A DNA stretch of 64,000 nt, taken from assembly GCA_019636345.1 (NCBI GenBank), contig JAHBXQ010000006.1, forward strand, positions 1 to 64,000. Direction: 5' to 3'. The translations under genes and the position numbers were made by a program. Below the pieces are notes generated by a model. That model searched no databases. It saw only the letters and a program-made list of their open reading frames with translations, and had not been told where the DNA came from. Positions 1 to 8,347 of this stretch are shown here, in pieces. The DNA comes from Pirellulales bacterium. GTDB lineage: Bacteria; Planctomycetota; Planctomycetia; Pirellulales; Lacipirellulaceae. Every line of letters begins with the position of its first letter. Within the stretch, counting starts at the first letter, position 1.

Positions 1-2043
1 GGCGACCGTGCCGGAGGCTTCCTCAAACTTCCAGTGACCGACCATCCCGGCGAGCTGGGCGATCTCCGCGGCGTCGATCACGCGGTTGTAGATGCGGACG
101 TCGTCGAGAACGCCGTTGGCGGCGTGGCCCCACTCACCGTGAAACGGATTAGAGACGCCGATTCGCCACGGTTCGGTTCCGTATTCATACGCCGCCGCGC
201 CCGGTGTGAAATTCGAAGTTTGGACGAGCGTGCCGTTGAGATAGAACTTGATCGTCCCCGCGTCGCGATCGACGGTGGCCGTGACATGGTAGAATTTTCC
301 TGGGGCATTGTAAGTCCAGGCCCCGGCGCCATTCCAAGTGGGGGTCGCTCCAATCCAGTGTTCATGAAAAAAGTAGCCTTCGCTGCTGTAGACTAGGCCC
401 GTATGCCACCCTGACTTGCGGATAATGCCGTAGGCGGCAGTGTTGTCCGAGCCCGTCCCGGGCGGGAGATTGTTCGGCTTGAACCAGGCGGCCAGGCTGT
501 AACTGTTTTCCTGGACGTTCTCCAGACTCGACGAGTTGGCGATCTGGACGTAATCGGAGCCGTTCGTGTAGTTCGCCGAGAACCCGTTCTTGCGGGCGGC
601 GGCCGTCCACGTCGCCGTTCCCGACACCGTGCCGTTGTTGCCGAGGCCCGAGCTGTCGGCGACGGCCGTGCCGCTCGTTTCGTCGAGCTTCCAGTGTCCG
701 ACGAGTCCGTAGAGCTCCAACACTTCCGCTTGCGTGAGCTCTTTGGCGTAGATTCGGAAGTCGTCGATCGCTCCGGCGAAACGCTCGGTCGATCCGGTTC
801 GAGTTCCGAGCGACAGGATGCCGGCGCCTTGGTCCGTGAGGGTGGTCGTCCCCGTTCTGTCGAGGGCTCCGTCGACGTAGATCTTGTAGGCGCCGCTGCT
901 GCAGTTGTAGACCACGGCCACATGCCGCCAGTCGTTGGCGACTGAGAAGACCGTGTTGCTCGTCGGGCCGCTGGAGTTGCCGAGGTTGAATCCCAACTTG
1001 CCGTCGGTGCGGTAGGCGACGTTCCAACTCGAGGTGATTCCCGTCAGCCGCTGGGTCGATCCCGGCGTGCCGTTGCCTCGGAACCAAAAGGCGACCGAGC
1101 CGATGGCCGGGGGATCGAAGTTGGCGTTGGACTTCGCGTCGTTCGAGCCGCTGAACTGGAGCGCCTTGTAACGCCGCCCGTCCACCCAACTGGGGGTTCC
1201 GGTGTTAAAGGCGCCGTGGCGCCCGTTGTTGGAGGAGTCGGTCAGCACGGTCCCGGCGGTTGCGTCGAGCTTCCAGTGGAGCATGAGGCTGGTGTCGGCC
1301 CCGGCCCAGGCGATGGCTTGTTGGGCGATCTTGAGGCCGTTGGAGTTGAGCGCCGACCAATTGAAGCTGTCGCCGCCCCAGGGGAGCCGCACCCGTCGTC
1401 CTGCGGCCGTACCGCCCCCGGCCAGGGCGCCGCCGACCTCGATCACCCCGAGCATGTTTCCCGCGGAATAGTTCTGCTTCGACAGCACGGTCATTCCTGC
1501 CGCGACGGTGGGGTTCATCATCGCCAGCGGCTGCGACGAACTGACGATCGTCACGTAACCCGTCGACAAGCCAGTCGTCACGGAATGGGTGTTGTCGAGA
1601 ATCTCAGTCTGAGTGTGGCCGGCGTCCCACCCGGTTCCGGTCGAAAACCCCATGTCGTCGTCGAGGTAGCGTTCCTCGCAGACGACCCCCTTGGTCGTGT
1701 TCTTGCACTTTGTCGTCAGAACCCAATCTTCGATCGTCACCGGGATATAGACGACGTCGACGCCGCTCATCGCCGTGTCGAATGCGGACTGCGAGCTTTC
1801 GTCGGCAATTGTGGTGACGGTGTGGCCCCACCCCTCAAACTGCGTTTTTCGAGCGCTCTCCGAAGCTGAAGGCGTGGACGACAGAGTGACTAGCAGCACG
1901 TTGAGCGCAGCAGCGCGGCCCGCAGCGCAGCACCAAAGAGCGGCGGTTGCAGCGAGGGCGAGAAACGGCAAACGGCGGCGAGCCGCTGGGGCCGCCGCCG
2001 CTAATGCGTGGATTCGTTTGTCGGAGCGCGATCGAGTGATCAT
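1..2043 (-). CDS. LamG (concanavalin A-like) domain protein, C-terminus beyond window
   Basis: The frame is open from an ATG at 2043 to the left window edge (681 codons, no stop), so the C-terminus is missing. Residues 1-47 are Arg-rich and then hydrophobic (about 25-45), a signal peptide or anchor. Residues 48-247 look like a ThuA/GATase-like fold ('NVLLVTLSS', then a region after 'VDVVYIP'). Two full LamG modules follow, at about 254-445 and 448-665. Each starts with HWKLD and ends in DDFRIY or DDVRIY. A third starts at 668 with GHWKFEE. LamG modules bind carbohydrates or adhere; a secreted adhesin or glycan-binding role is inferred. The CBS gene is 55 bp upstream on the same strand. The ThuA assignment is the weaker part. 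Confidence 0.9.
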   Translation of the reverse strand, partial: MITRSRSDKRIHALAAAAPAARRRLPFLALAATAALWCCAAGRAAALNVLLVTLSSTPSASESARKTQFEGWGHTVTTIADESSQSAFDTAMSGVDVVYIPVTIEDWVLTTKCKNTTKGVVCEERYLDDDMGFSTGTGWDAGHTQTEILDNTHSVTTGLSTGYVTIVSSSQPLAMMNPTVAAGMTVLSKQNYSAGNMLGVIEVGGALAGGGTAAGRRVRLPWGGDSFNWSALNSNGLKIAQQAIAWAGADTSLMLHWKLDATAGTVLTDSSNNGRHGAFNTGTPSWVDGRRYKALQFSGSNDAKSNANFDPPAIGSVAFWFRGNGTPGSTQRLTGITSSWNVAYRTDGKLGFNLGNSSGPTSNTVFSVANDWRHVAVVYNCSSGAYKIYVDGALDRTGTTTLTDQGAGILSLGTRTGSTERFAGAIDDFRIYAKELTQAEVLELYGLVGHWKLDETSGTAVADSSGLGNNGTVSGTATWTAAARKNGFSANYTNGSDYVQIANSSSLENVQENSYSLAAWFKPNNLPPGTGSDNTAAYGIIRKSGWHTGLVYSSEGYFFHEHWIGATPTWNGAGAWTYNAPGKFYHVTATVDRDAGTIKFYLNGTLVQTSNFTPGAAAYEYGTEPWRIGVSNPFHGEWGHAANGVLDDVRIYNRVIDAAEIAQLAGMVGHWKFEEASGTVA

Positions 2044-2098
2044 GACCTGATGCGCCGGGCGGGAGCGCCGCGGACCGCGTCGGCGTCCTTCGGGGGTC

Positions 2099-2491
2099 CT
2101 ACTTGGTCAAGGCGGGTTCGGCCTTGTAGAGCGACTCCAGCACGTCGCGTCGCGCCACGAGCCCGACCAATCGGCCGCGCTGGAGGACCGGGGCCCGGCG
2201 AACGCGGTGGACGATGAACAAATCGGCGGCCTTGCTGACGGGATCGTCGGCTTCGACCGTGAGCACGTCGGTCGTCATATGCTGAGCGACCGTATCATCG
2301 AGCATCCGCTGGTCGTAAGCGATCGCCAGCAGGGCGAACTCGGTGAGGACCCCCACCAACCGGCCCGCGTCGTCGACGATGGGCAAGCCGCTGATGCGCC
2401 GAGCCAGAAGCAGTTCGATCGCGTCCCGCACCGAATCCTGCGGAGTGATCGTGACGACCCGATCGGTCATGATTTGTCGGACGGCGAGCAT
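2099..2491 (-). CDS. CBS domain-pair protein
   Basis: 131 aa, two CBS modules (about 8-60 and 71-125) and nothing else. 'MTDRVVTITPQDSV' and 'MTTDVLTVEADDPV' are the typical module starts, each ending in a G-(R/V)-L-VG-(V/L) strand. Such stand-alone pairs bind adenosyl ligands and act as energy or redox sensors; the partner is unknown here. The start at 2491 was chosen because AGGAA lies 8-9 bases before it and the family begins just before the first CBS strand. A longer open frame to 2569 encodes a Pro/Arg-rich stretch without similarity. It lies directly upstream of the LamG gene on the same strand, but no functional link is evident. Confidence 0.88.
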   Translation of the reverse strand: MLAVRQIMTDRVVTITPQDSVRDAIELLLARRISGLPIVDDAGRLVGVLTEFALLAIAYDQRMLDDTVAQHMTTDVLTVEADDPVSKAADLFIVHRVRRAPVLQRGRLVGLVARRDVLESLYKAEPALTK

Positions 2492-2830
2492 GGACGGATT
2501 CCTATGCGTGCGATGTACGGGCGGACAAGAACGCCGAGGGGGGCGAACAAACGGCTGCGGCGGCATCAAGGTTCCAGCCTCGGGAGGTCCGCGCCGGCGA
2601 ACCCTCGAATCGCCGGTAAAACCTAGTTCAGAAATGCGTATGAGCCAGTTGCCTGCGGGAAGTTTCCGCCGTCGAAATCAAATCCCTGCGAGCGGCGCAA
2701 TCCCGACGATCGGCGCCGTCGGCAGTCGACATGGACGATTTGATGGTCCAGTCCCGTTCTGTCGCATAAGATTCAACAGCCGCTCGCTCGGCGCTCCTCT
2801 CCTCCGCCGCGCTCGTCACAGGGAACCGCC
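2492..2830. other. Intergenic region, divergent promoters expected
   Basis: This 339-bp gap separates the CBS gene (minus) from the acyltransferase-like gene (plus). No convincing gene, RNA or strong repeat was seen. Promoters for both flanking genes must lie here but none stands out. Confidence 0.5.
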
Positions 2831-3973
2831 ATGGCGTCCGAGCTGCCTCTTGCCGAGTCTGCGCTCTCGTTTCGCGGGTACAACGTGACCAACCTGGGGC
2901 GAACTCCCGAGTTGGCCGCCGTTCCGGCCTATCGTCGAATCGTCGAGGAGGAGCTCGACCGGTTTTCGCAGATTTGCGCCGACGTGGTGCACCGGTCTGT
3001 TGATCTCGGTTCGGCCGTTCGCACCCAGCGCGAGTATGGACTCGACCGCTACGCCGAAGCGGTCGCGCTGATCGTGGCGATTGAAACGGCCCAACTGCGG
3101 CTGTTGGCCGAGGTGCACGGAATCGATTGCCGAGCGGCGCGGCTGAGTTTCGGCTACAGCCTGGGCGAGATGACGGCCGTTTGTTGCGGCGGAGTGTTTG
3201 CGATCGAGGATCTCATCACAGTCCCGTTGGCGATGGCCGCCGATTGCGCGGAGATGGCGCACGACGTGACGATGGGGATTCTGTTCTCGCGCGAGGAAAC
3301 GATCAACGCCGCGGAGATCGAAGGGTGGTGCGAGCGGGTCACCAGCGAGGGCGCCGGGGCGATCGGCGTCTCCGCGGTGCTGTCGCCGAATTCGCTGTTG
3401 GTGCTCGGGCAAGGGGACTCGGTGCAGCGGCTCAAGGGACTCGTTGACGCCGCCAGCAAGACGCGGCTTCACCTGCGAATCAACGAGCATCGGTGGCCGC
3501 CGCTCCACACGCCGATCGTGCGGCAACGACATGTTCCCGATCGTTCGGCCGTGCTTCTCGAACGGTTGCCGGGAGGGTGGCAAGCCGCCCAGCCCCCTGT
3601 GTTCTCGCTGGCCGCGGGGCGCCGGGCGTACGACGGACGCGGGGCCCGCGGCACGCTGCGCGAGTGGGTCGATCGGCCTCAGCGGTTGTGGGACGCCGTG
3701 TGCGACGTGCTCGCTTCGGGAGTGCGAACGGTGATCCACGTCGGCCCGGAACCGAACGTCGTCCCCGCGACGTTTCACCGACTGGCGGAGAACATTCGCC
3801 AGCAAGCGAACGGCCGGTCGTGGAGCAGCTTCGGTTTGCGTGCCGTCGCGGGGTTGGTCGAGCGGCCCTGGTTGGCGTCGCTGCTGCCGACCCGGGCGGC
3901 GCTCTTGCGGGCGCCGGAGGTGAAGCAGATCAACCTGGAAGACTGGCTATTGGAATTCGCGCCGCGAGAATAG
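2831..3973 (+). CDS. FabD-like (malonyl/acyl transferase fold) protein
   Basis: 380 aa. The nucleophile elbow is FGYSLGEM, with Ser at 110, corresponding to GHSxGE of malonyl-CoA:ACP transacylases; the His before Ser is Tyr. LHTPIV, with His at 226, matches the F-H-(S/T)-P-(L/M)-M catalytic-His motif. 'HVGPEPNVVPATF' near the C-terminus matches the conserved GP of the family. The length suits a stand-alone acyltransferase domain (about 300-400 aa). No PKS or fatty acid genes are adjacent, so the substrate is unknown. The ATG at 2831 is preceded by GGGAACCGCC. Acyl transfer is likely, but the true acyl group and acceptor cannot be read from the sequence. Confidence 0.75.
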   Translation: MASELPLAESALSFRGYNVTNLGRTPELAAVPAYRRIVEEELDRFSQICADVVHRSVDLGSAVRTQREYGLDRYAEAVALIVAIETAQLRLLAEVHGIDCRAARLSFGYSLGEMTAVCCGGVFAIEDLITVPLAMAADCAEMAHDVTMGILFSREETINAAEIEGWCERVTSEGAGAIGVSAVLSPNSLLVLGQGDSVQRLKGLVDAASKTRLHLRINEHRWPPLHTPIVRQRHVPDRSAVLLERLPGGWQAAQPPVFSLAAGRRAYDGRGARGTLREWVDRPQRLWDAVCDVLASGVRTVIHVGPEPNVVPATFHRLAENIRQQANGRSWSSFGLRAVAGLVERPWLASLLPTRAALLRAPEVKQINLEDWLLEFAPRE

Positions 3974-4025
3974 CGGCGGGACGCCGAGGCTTGTCGTCCG
4001 AAGACGCATCGCAGGCGCCAGATGT

Positions 4026-5642
4026 TCATTGGTCGACAGTCGGCAATTCGTAGCAGGCGGCCCACTCCGCATTGCGGATGAGGAGCTTGTTGCTGCTGAG
4101 GGCCGGGTTGTTCCAGGTCACTCCTTCCAAGGCGGGGAAGCTGGCCAATTCGACGTATTTGGCGGGGTTCGCCTCGGCAAGGATCACTTCGCCCTCTTCG
4201 CTGAGGATCAGCAGTTTGTCGTCGGCGAGCATGATCTGCCCGTGCCCGAACGCGGGGCGGCGTCGCTTCTTCCAGGCTTGCTTGCCGGAGTCCAATTCGA
4301 TGCATTGCAGGTTCACGTCGTCGATGCCGTAGACGAACCCGTCCTTGACGACGACGTTGCCCATCTTGGTTTTCATGACTGATTTCTTCCACAACCGTTC
4401 GATCGTCCACGCTCCCTCGTTTTGGGCGAGACGAATCAACTCGGCGCCCTCGCCATAACCCTTGGAAAGAAACAACCGGTCGTCGCCGACGGGCACGGGT
4501 TGCGAGGTCGAGGCGTTGGCGTCGCTGTTGCCGGGCCAGGGATGTTCCCAGAGAACGGCCCCTGAGCCGGCGTCGTGGGCCGTGACGAACTCTTCGTTCA
4601 CGACAACGACTTGCTCGACCCCCGCGAGGGTCGTCACGACCGGCGTCGCATAGGATGCGCGACGATCGCCGGCTTGCCAGATCGCCTCGCCCGTGTTTGC
4701 GTCGAGGGCGACGAGCGAGCTTCCTTTGCCGGTCGACTGCGCGGCGACGTTGGCTGCGGCGTCGCCGACGGCGATGAGGAGCTTGTCGCCCATCAACACG
4801 GGCGAGCCGGCCTTGCCCCACAGGAGGTTGGATCCCCCGAACTTGGTCAACGTGTCGCACGACCAAATAAGCTTGCCGGCGGCCGCGTCGAGACAGTTGA
4901 CGATCCCCGTGGCGCCTTGAGCGTAGACGCGGCCTTCGTGCAGGGTCGGAGTCGCCCGCGGGCCGATGCCTCCCAAGGAGCCGCCGCCTGTGGGATCGAA
5001 TCGCACCGGGTCGGAGCGGGTCCAGACGATTTCCCCGTCGTCGACCCGGTAGCACGAGATCAGTTCGTCGTCGCCGCGTTGTTCTTGCGTGACGGCAAAG
5101 TTGCCGACGACCGCAAAAGCCGACCAGCCGGCGCCGATGCGCTGCTTCCATAATTCCCGCGGCCGGGCATTCCACTTTGCGGCCAAGCGGGCGTCGTTCG
5201 CCTCGGCCCACGGCTTGCCGCCGAGAAACGCGGGGTAGTCGTGGGGAGTGGAACGCCATTCGAGCGAAACTTCGGTCGGCGTGGCAGGGGGGGCGAGTTC
5301 TCGGTCGGGCTCATCCCAGCGCCAGCGCCAGCCGACGATCCCCACATCGCCGTTGTTGATCGTCTTGATCGGCAACCGCTGGAAATAAAATGCCATCAAG
5401 GCCAGCACGATTCCGCCTCCGAGCAAGCGGCGAACGAGCGCCGATCCGTCTGCGAAACCGACCAGCCAGATCGACCAGCCAAGCGCACCCATAATCACCG
5501 CTGCATGCCACATACTGTTGACCAGCCCGCGGTCTTCGAGGGCCAGCGCGGCGACGACGCACACGGCGACAAGCGCCGCGGGCCAGACGATCGGGAATAG
5601 GAAGCGGCGCGTGGCTGGCGTCGGCAGGGTCGGATCGGACAT
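4026..5642 (-). CDS. Membrane-anchored PQQ-binding-like beta-propeller protein
   Basis: 538 aa. Three hydrophobic segments at about 14-34, 46-64 and 71-89 anchor the protein. A large periplasmic beta-propeller follows with repeated blades of the form 'LDAxxGKLIW', 'LDANTGEAIW' and 'LDSGKQAW', the PQQ-like (quinoprotein alcohol dehydrogenase-type) repeat. No PQQ-ligand or dehydrogenase catalytic set was recognised. Such planctomycete proteins are usually scaffolds or of unknown function. The start at 5642 is the first ATG before the membrane segments. An open frame continuing upstream to 6722 is only the antisense of the SDR gene. It converges with the FabD-like gene. Confidence 0.85.
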   Translation of the reverse strand: MSDPTLPTPATRRFLFPIVWPAALVAVCVVAALALEDRGLVNSMWHAAVIMGALGWSIWLVGFADGSALVRRLLGGGIVLALMAFYFQRLPIKTINNGDVGIVGWRWRWDEPDRELAPPATPTEVSLEWRSTPHDYPAFLGGKPWAEANDARLAAKWNARPRELWKQRIGAGWSAFAVVGNFAVTQEQRGDDELISCYRVDDGEIVWTRSDPVRFDPTGGGSLGGIGPRATPTLHEGRVYAQGATGIVNCLDAAAGKLIWSCDTLTKFGGSNLLWGKAGSPVLMGDKLLIAVGDAAANVAAQSTGKGSSLVALDANTGEAIWQAGDRRASYATPVVTTLAGVEQVVVVNEEFVTAHDAGSGAVLWEHPWPGNSDANASTSQPVPVGDDRLFLSKGYGEGAELIRLAQNEGAWTIERLWKKSVMKTKMGNVVVKDGFVYGIDDVNLQCIELDSGKQAWKKRRRPAFGHGQIMLADDKLLILSEEGEVILAEANPAKYVELASFPALEGVTWNNPALSSNKLLIRNAEWAACYELPTVDQ

Positions 5643-5951
5643 AGCGAGGCGAGGGCTCCGGAGGGAACGGCGGTTGGGAGCGGCACGGGTCCACGCCGTC
5701 AGTGTTGTATGGTAGGGGGAGCAGTCGGGAGCGACAACAGACGGCTTGCTCGGGCATGGCAAGGGCGGCTGGGGGCGATCCGAGCGGGCCCCCAGGCGAT
5801 TTCCTGCGGGCTTCGCTTCGCGGGCGCCACAGCCACCCTCCTGGCGGCTTCTTGAGCCCGGTTGCGGCGGCTGCGCAGCCCGACTACAACCGAAACACCC
5901 CGGACGCCGGCAACAGGCTGCCCCCCTTCCCTTCCAGGTAACCATGACAGC
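5643..5951. other. Intergenic region containing a dispersed hairpin repeat
   Basis: 309 bp between the propeller gene and the H4MPT cluster, transcribed divergently. Its centre holds the imperfect hairpin repeat described separately at 5788-5811. Nothing else was recognised. Confidence 0.5.
5788..5811. repeat. Dispersed hairpin repeat, degenerate copy
   Basis: GCCCCCAGG (5788-5796), loop CGATTT, CCTGCGGGC (5803-5811). The same arm-loop-arm design with loop TGATTT occurs at 52854-52881. This points to a dispersed intergenic (REP-like) family rather than a chance hairpin. Confidence 0.55.
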
Positions 5952-6749
5952 GTGAGCCGGCGCGAATCGCAACAACTCGATGGACAATGGGCCGTGGTCA
6001 CCGGCAGTTCCCGCGGAATCGGCCGGGCGATCGCGCTGGAGTTCGCCGGTGCGGGAGCGAACGTGGTGGTGCACGCCCGATCGCGCGGCGAGCTGGCCGA
6101 GGAGACCGCTGCCGAGGTCCGCGCCTGCGGGGGCGAGGCCCTGGCGGTTGTTGCGGACTTGAGCGATTCGGCAGGGCGTGATGCGCTGCTGACCGCGACC
6201 GTGGGGGCCGGTTTGCCCGTCTCCGTGTGGGTCAACAACGCCGGGGTTGACGTGCTGACCGGCGCGGCGGCGAGTTGGACCTTCGCCGAAAAGCTCGCGG
6301 CGTTGTGGGCGGTTGACGTCGCGGCGACGATCGAACTGTCGCGGGCCGCCGGCGCCGCGATGCGCGACGGTCGCGGGGGCGTCATCCTGAACATGGGTTG
6401 GGACCAAGCCGCGAGCGGCATGGCCGGGGACAGCGGCGAGATGTTCGCGACCGTAAAGGGCGCCGTGGCGGCGTTTACTTGCAGTTTGGCGAAGTCGCTT
6501 GCCCCGCGCGTGCGGGTCAACTGCCTCGCCCCGGGGTGGATTCGCACCGCCTGGGGGGACGACGCGTCGCCGTACTGGCAAGCGCGAGCCCAGGCCGAGG
6601 CGCTCGTGGGTCGCTGGGGCGAGCCGCGCGACGTTGCCCGGGCGGCGCTGTTTCTGGCGTCGCCCGCGGGGGAGTTCGTCAATGGTCAGGTGCTGGCGAT
6701 CAACGGCGGCTTCGCCGGCCATGCGCCTGCCGGTCGCGAAGGGGAGTAA
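5952..6749 (+). CDS. SDR-family protein with altered catalytic motif, H4MPT cluster
   Basis: 265 aa from a GTG start at 5952; the ATG at 5862 would add 30 unconserved residues. It has a Rossmann fold with TGSSRGIG (17-24) and NNAG (95-98), the NAD(P)-binding hallmarks of classical short-chain dehydrogenases. The catalytic Ser region reads NMGWDQ (147-152). The YxxxK motif reads FATVK, with Phe 165 in place of Tyr and Lys 169 retained. It may be a non-oxidoreductase, or may use another proton donor. It is the first gene of a co-directional run of H4MPT biosynthesis genes, so a pterin reductase-like or structural role in that pathway is a reasonable inference. A 182-bp gap separates it from the next gene. 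Confidence 0.85.
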   Translation: MSRRESQQLDGQWAVVTGSSRGIGRAIALEFAGAGANVVVHARSRGELAEETAAEVRACGGEALAVVADLSDSAGRDALLTATVGAGLPVSVWVNNAGVDVLTGAAASWTFAEKLAALWAVDVAATIELSRAAGAAMRDGRGGVILNMGWDQAASGMAGDSGEMFATVKGAVAAFTCSLAKSLAPRVRVNCLAPGWIRTAWGDDASPYWQARAQAEALVGRWGEPRDVARAALFLASPAGEFVNGQVLAINGGFAGHAPAGREGE

Positions 6750-6931
6750 CCGCGACGCTTTCTTGGACTGCCGGCGCCCGGAGCGCTAGGCGACTGCAAT
6801 TCACGGAACCACGATGTCACAACGCAGATGACGGCGAAGCAACGCGTCGCTTCTGGCGTTGTTTCCGTCGAGGCTCCCAAACAACGATTCAACCCTTGGC
6901 GCTCTTGGCGTCCTTGGCGGTTCTCGTCCCA

Positions 6932-8347
6932 ATGGCTGAGCACATCCACTTCGTGACTGGGCGGTTGGCCGAGCAGGCTCTGCGACGGCAGGTTGCGGCG
7001 TTGGCCGAGAGGTTGGGGTTTGCGTATTCGATCGACGTGCTGCCGATCACCGTTGCGGCGCTGATGACCCCTGCGTGGATTGCCAAACATTGGAACGTGC
7101 CTGCGACGGCGACGCGGGTGATCATTCCCGGTTATTGCGGCGGCGACCTCTCGAAGCTGACCGGTGCGTCTTGTGCGCCGGTCGAGGCCGGCCCGCGGGA
7201 TCTGAGACAACTTCCGGAGTTTTTCTGCCAGGCGCCCCCCCCTGACGACTACGGCGCATGGGACGTCGAGATCATCGCCGAGATCAATCACTGCCCACGG
7301 CTGACGCTGGCCGAGATCACGGCGACTGCGGCGGCGTTGGCCCGAGACGGCGCCGACGTAGTCGACGTCGGCTGCGAGCCTGGCGAACCGTGGAGCGGCG
7401 TTGCCGAAACGGTCCGTGCGCTGCGCGACGCGGGGCATCGCGTGTCGATCGACAGCATGAACCCTGCCGAGATCGAGCCGGCCGTGCGAGCCGGGGCCGA
7501 ATTGGTCCTCAGCGTCAACAGCAGCAACGTCGCGACGGCCGCCGAGTGGGGTGTCGAGGTCGTCGCCGTACCGGACGACTCGGCGACGCTCGCGGGGCTA
7601 GACGACACAATCGTCCGCTTGGCTGACTCAGGAGTTCGCTTTCGGGTCGATCCGATCTTGGAGCCGATCGGGTTCGGGTTCGCCGCGAGTCTGGGGCGGT
7701 TTCTCGACGTGCGGCGGCGTCACCCCGACGCGGCGATGATGATGGGAATCGGCAACCTGACGGAGTTGACCGACGTCGACTCCGCCGGGTTGAACGTGGT
7801 GCTGCTGGGATTCTGCCAAGAGCTGGGGATCCGCAGCGTGCTGACGACCCAGGTGATCAATTGGGCGCGGAGTTGCGTCAGCGAGTGCGACCGTGCCCGG
7901 CGATTGGTTCACTATGCCGTCGAGCGGCGCGTGCTGCCGAAGCGGCTTGCGCCGGAGCTCGTGATGCTTCGCGATCCGCGGGTCGACGAGACGCCGGTCG
8001 AGGAGATCGCCGCGCTGGCCGACTTGGTTCGCGACGACAACTACCGCATCTTCGCCTCGGCGGGCGAGGTTCATGTCGTGCGGAGCGGGCTGCACCTGCA
8101 CGATGTCGATCCGTTTGCGCTGTTCGACCGACTGCGAACCAGCGGGCCCGACGGCGGTCTTCCCCGGGGGCTCGACGCCGGGCACGCGTTTTACCTTGGC
8201 TACGAAATGCAGAAGGCCGCCACGGCGCTCGCGCTGGGCAAGCAATACCAGCAGGACGAGGCGCTGCGCTGGGGTCTGTTGACGCGCGACGAGCCTCGGC
8301 ACTACCTCAAGCGGCGCCGCGACGCGACCGCAGGGGAAGCGCCATGA
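6932..8347 (+). CDS. Dihydropteroate synthase-related protein (H4MPT biosynthesis)
   Basis: 471 aa. An N-terminal domain of about 110 residues (GRLAEQALRR, then 'VIIPGYCGGD') is followed by a DHPS-like TIM barrel. Landmarks are EINH (117-120), DGADVVDVG (139-147), SIDS (172-175) and DPILEPIGFGF (240-250). This two-part layout is that of the archaeal and methylotroph 'dihydropteroate synthase-related' family (TIGR00284 type), found with methanopterin genes, not of folate FolP. The inferred role is condensing a pterin pyrophosphate with the beta-RFAP-derived arylamine. The ATG at 6932 was chosen because the homologous N-terminus begins there; the frame extends upstream only as antisense sequence. 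Its stop overlaps the pabB start by ATGA. Confidence 0.87.
   Translation: MAEHIHFVTGRLAEQALRRQVAALAERLGFAYSIDVLPITVAALMTPAWIAKHWNVPATATRVIIPGYCGGDLSKLTGASCAPVEAGPRDLRQLPEFFCQAPPPDDYGAWDVEIIAEINHCPRLTLAEITATAAALARDGADVVDVGCEPGEPWSGVAETVRALRDAGHRVSIDSMNPAEIEPAVRAGAELVLSVNSSNVATAAEWGVEVVAVPDDSATLAGLDDTIVRLADSGVRFRVDPILEPIGFGFAASLGRFLDVRRRHPDAAMMMGIGNLTELTDVDSAGLNVVLLGFCQELGIRSVLTTQVINWARSCVSECDRARRLVHYAVERRVLPKRLAPELVMLRDPRVDETPVEEIAALADLVRDDNYRIFASAGEVHVVRSGLHLHDVDPFALFDRLRTSGPDGGLPRGLDAGHAFYLGYEMQKAATALALGKQYQQDEALRWGLLTRDEPRHYLKRRRDATAGEAP

Noticed and set aside
5643..6722. Long minus-strand extension of the PQQ-like gene to 6722
   Set aside because: It is the antisense of the SDR gene, with Arg/Ala/Gly-rich residues unlike any family; the start at 5642 gives clean membrane segments.
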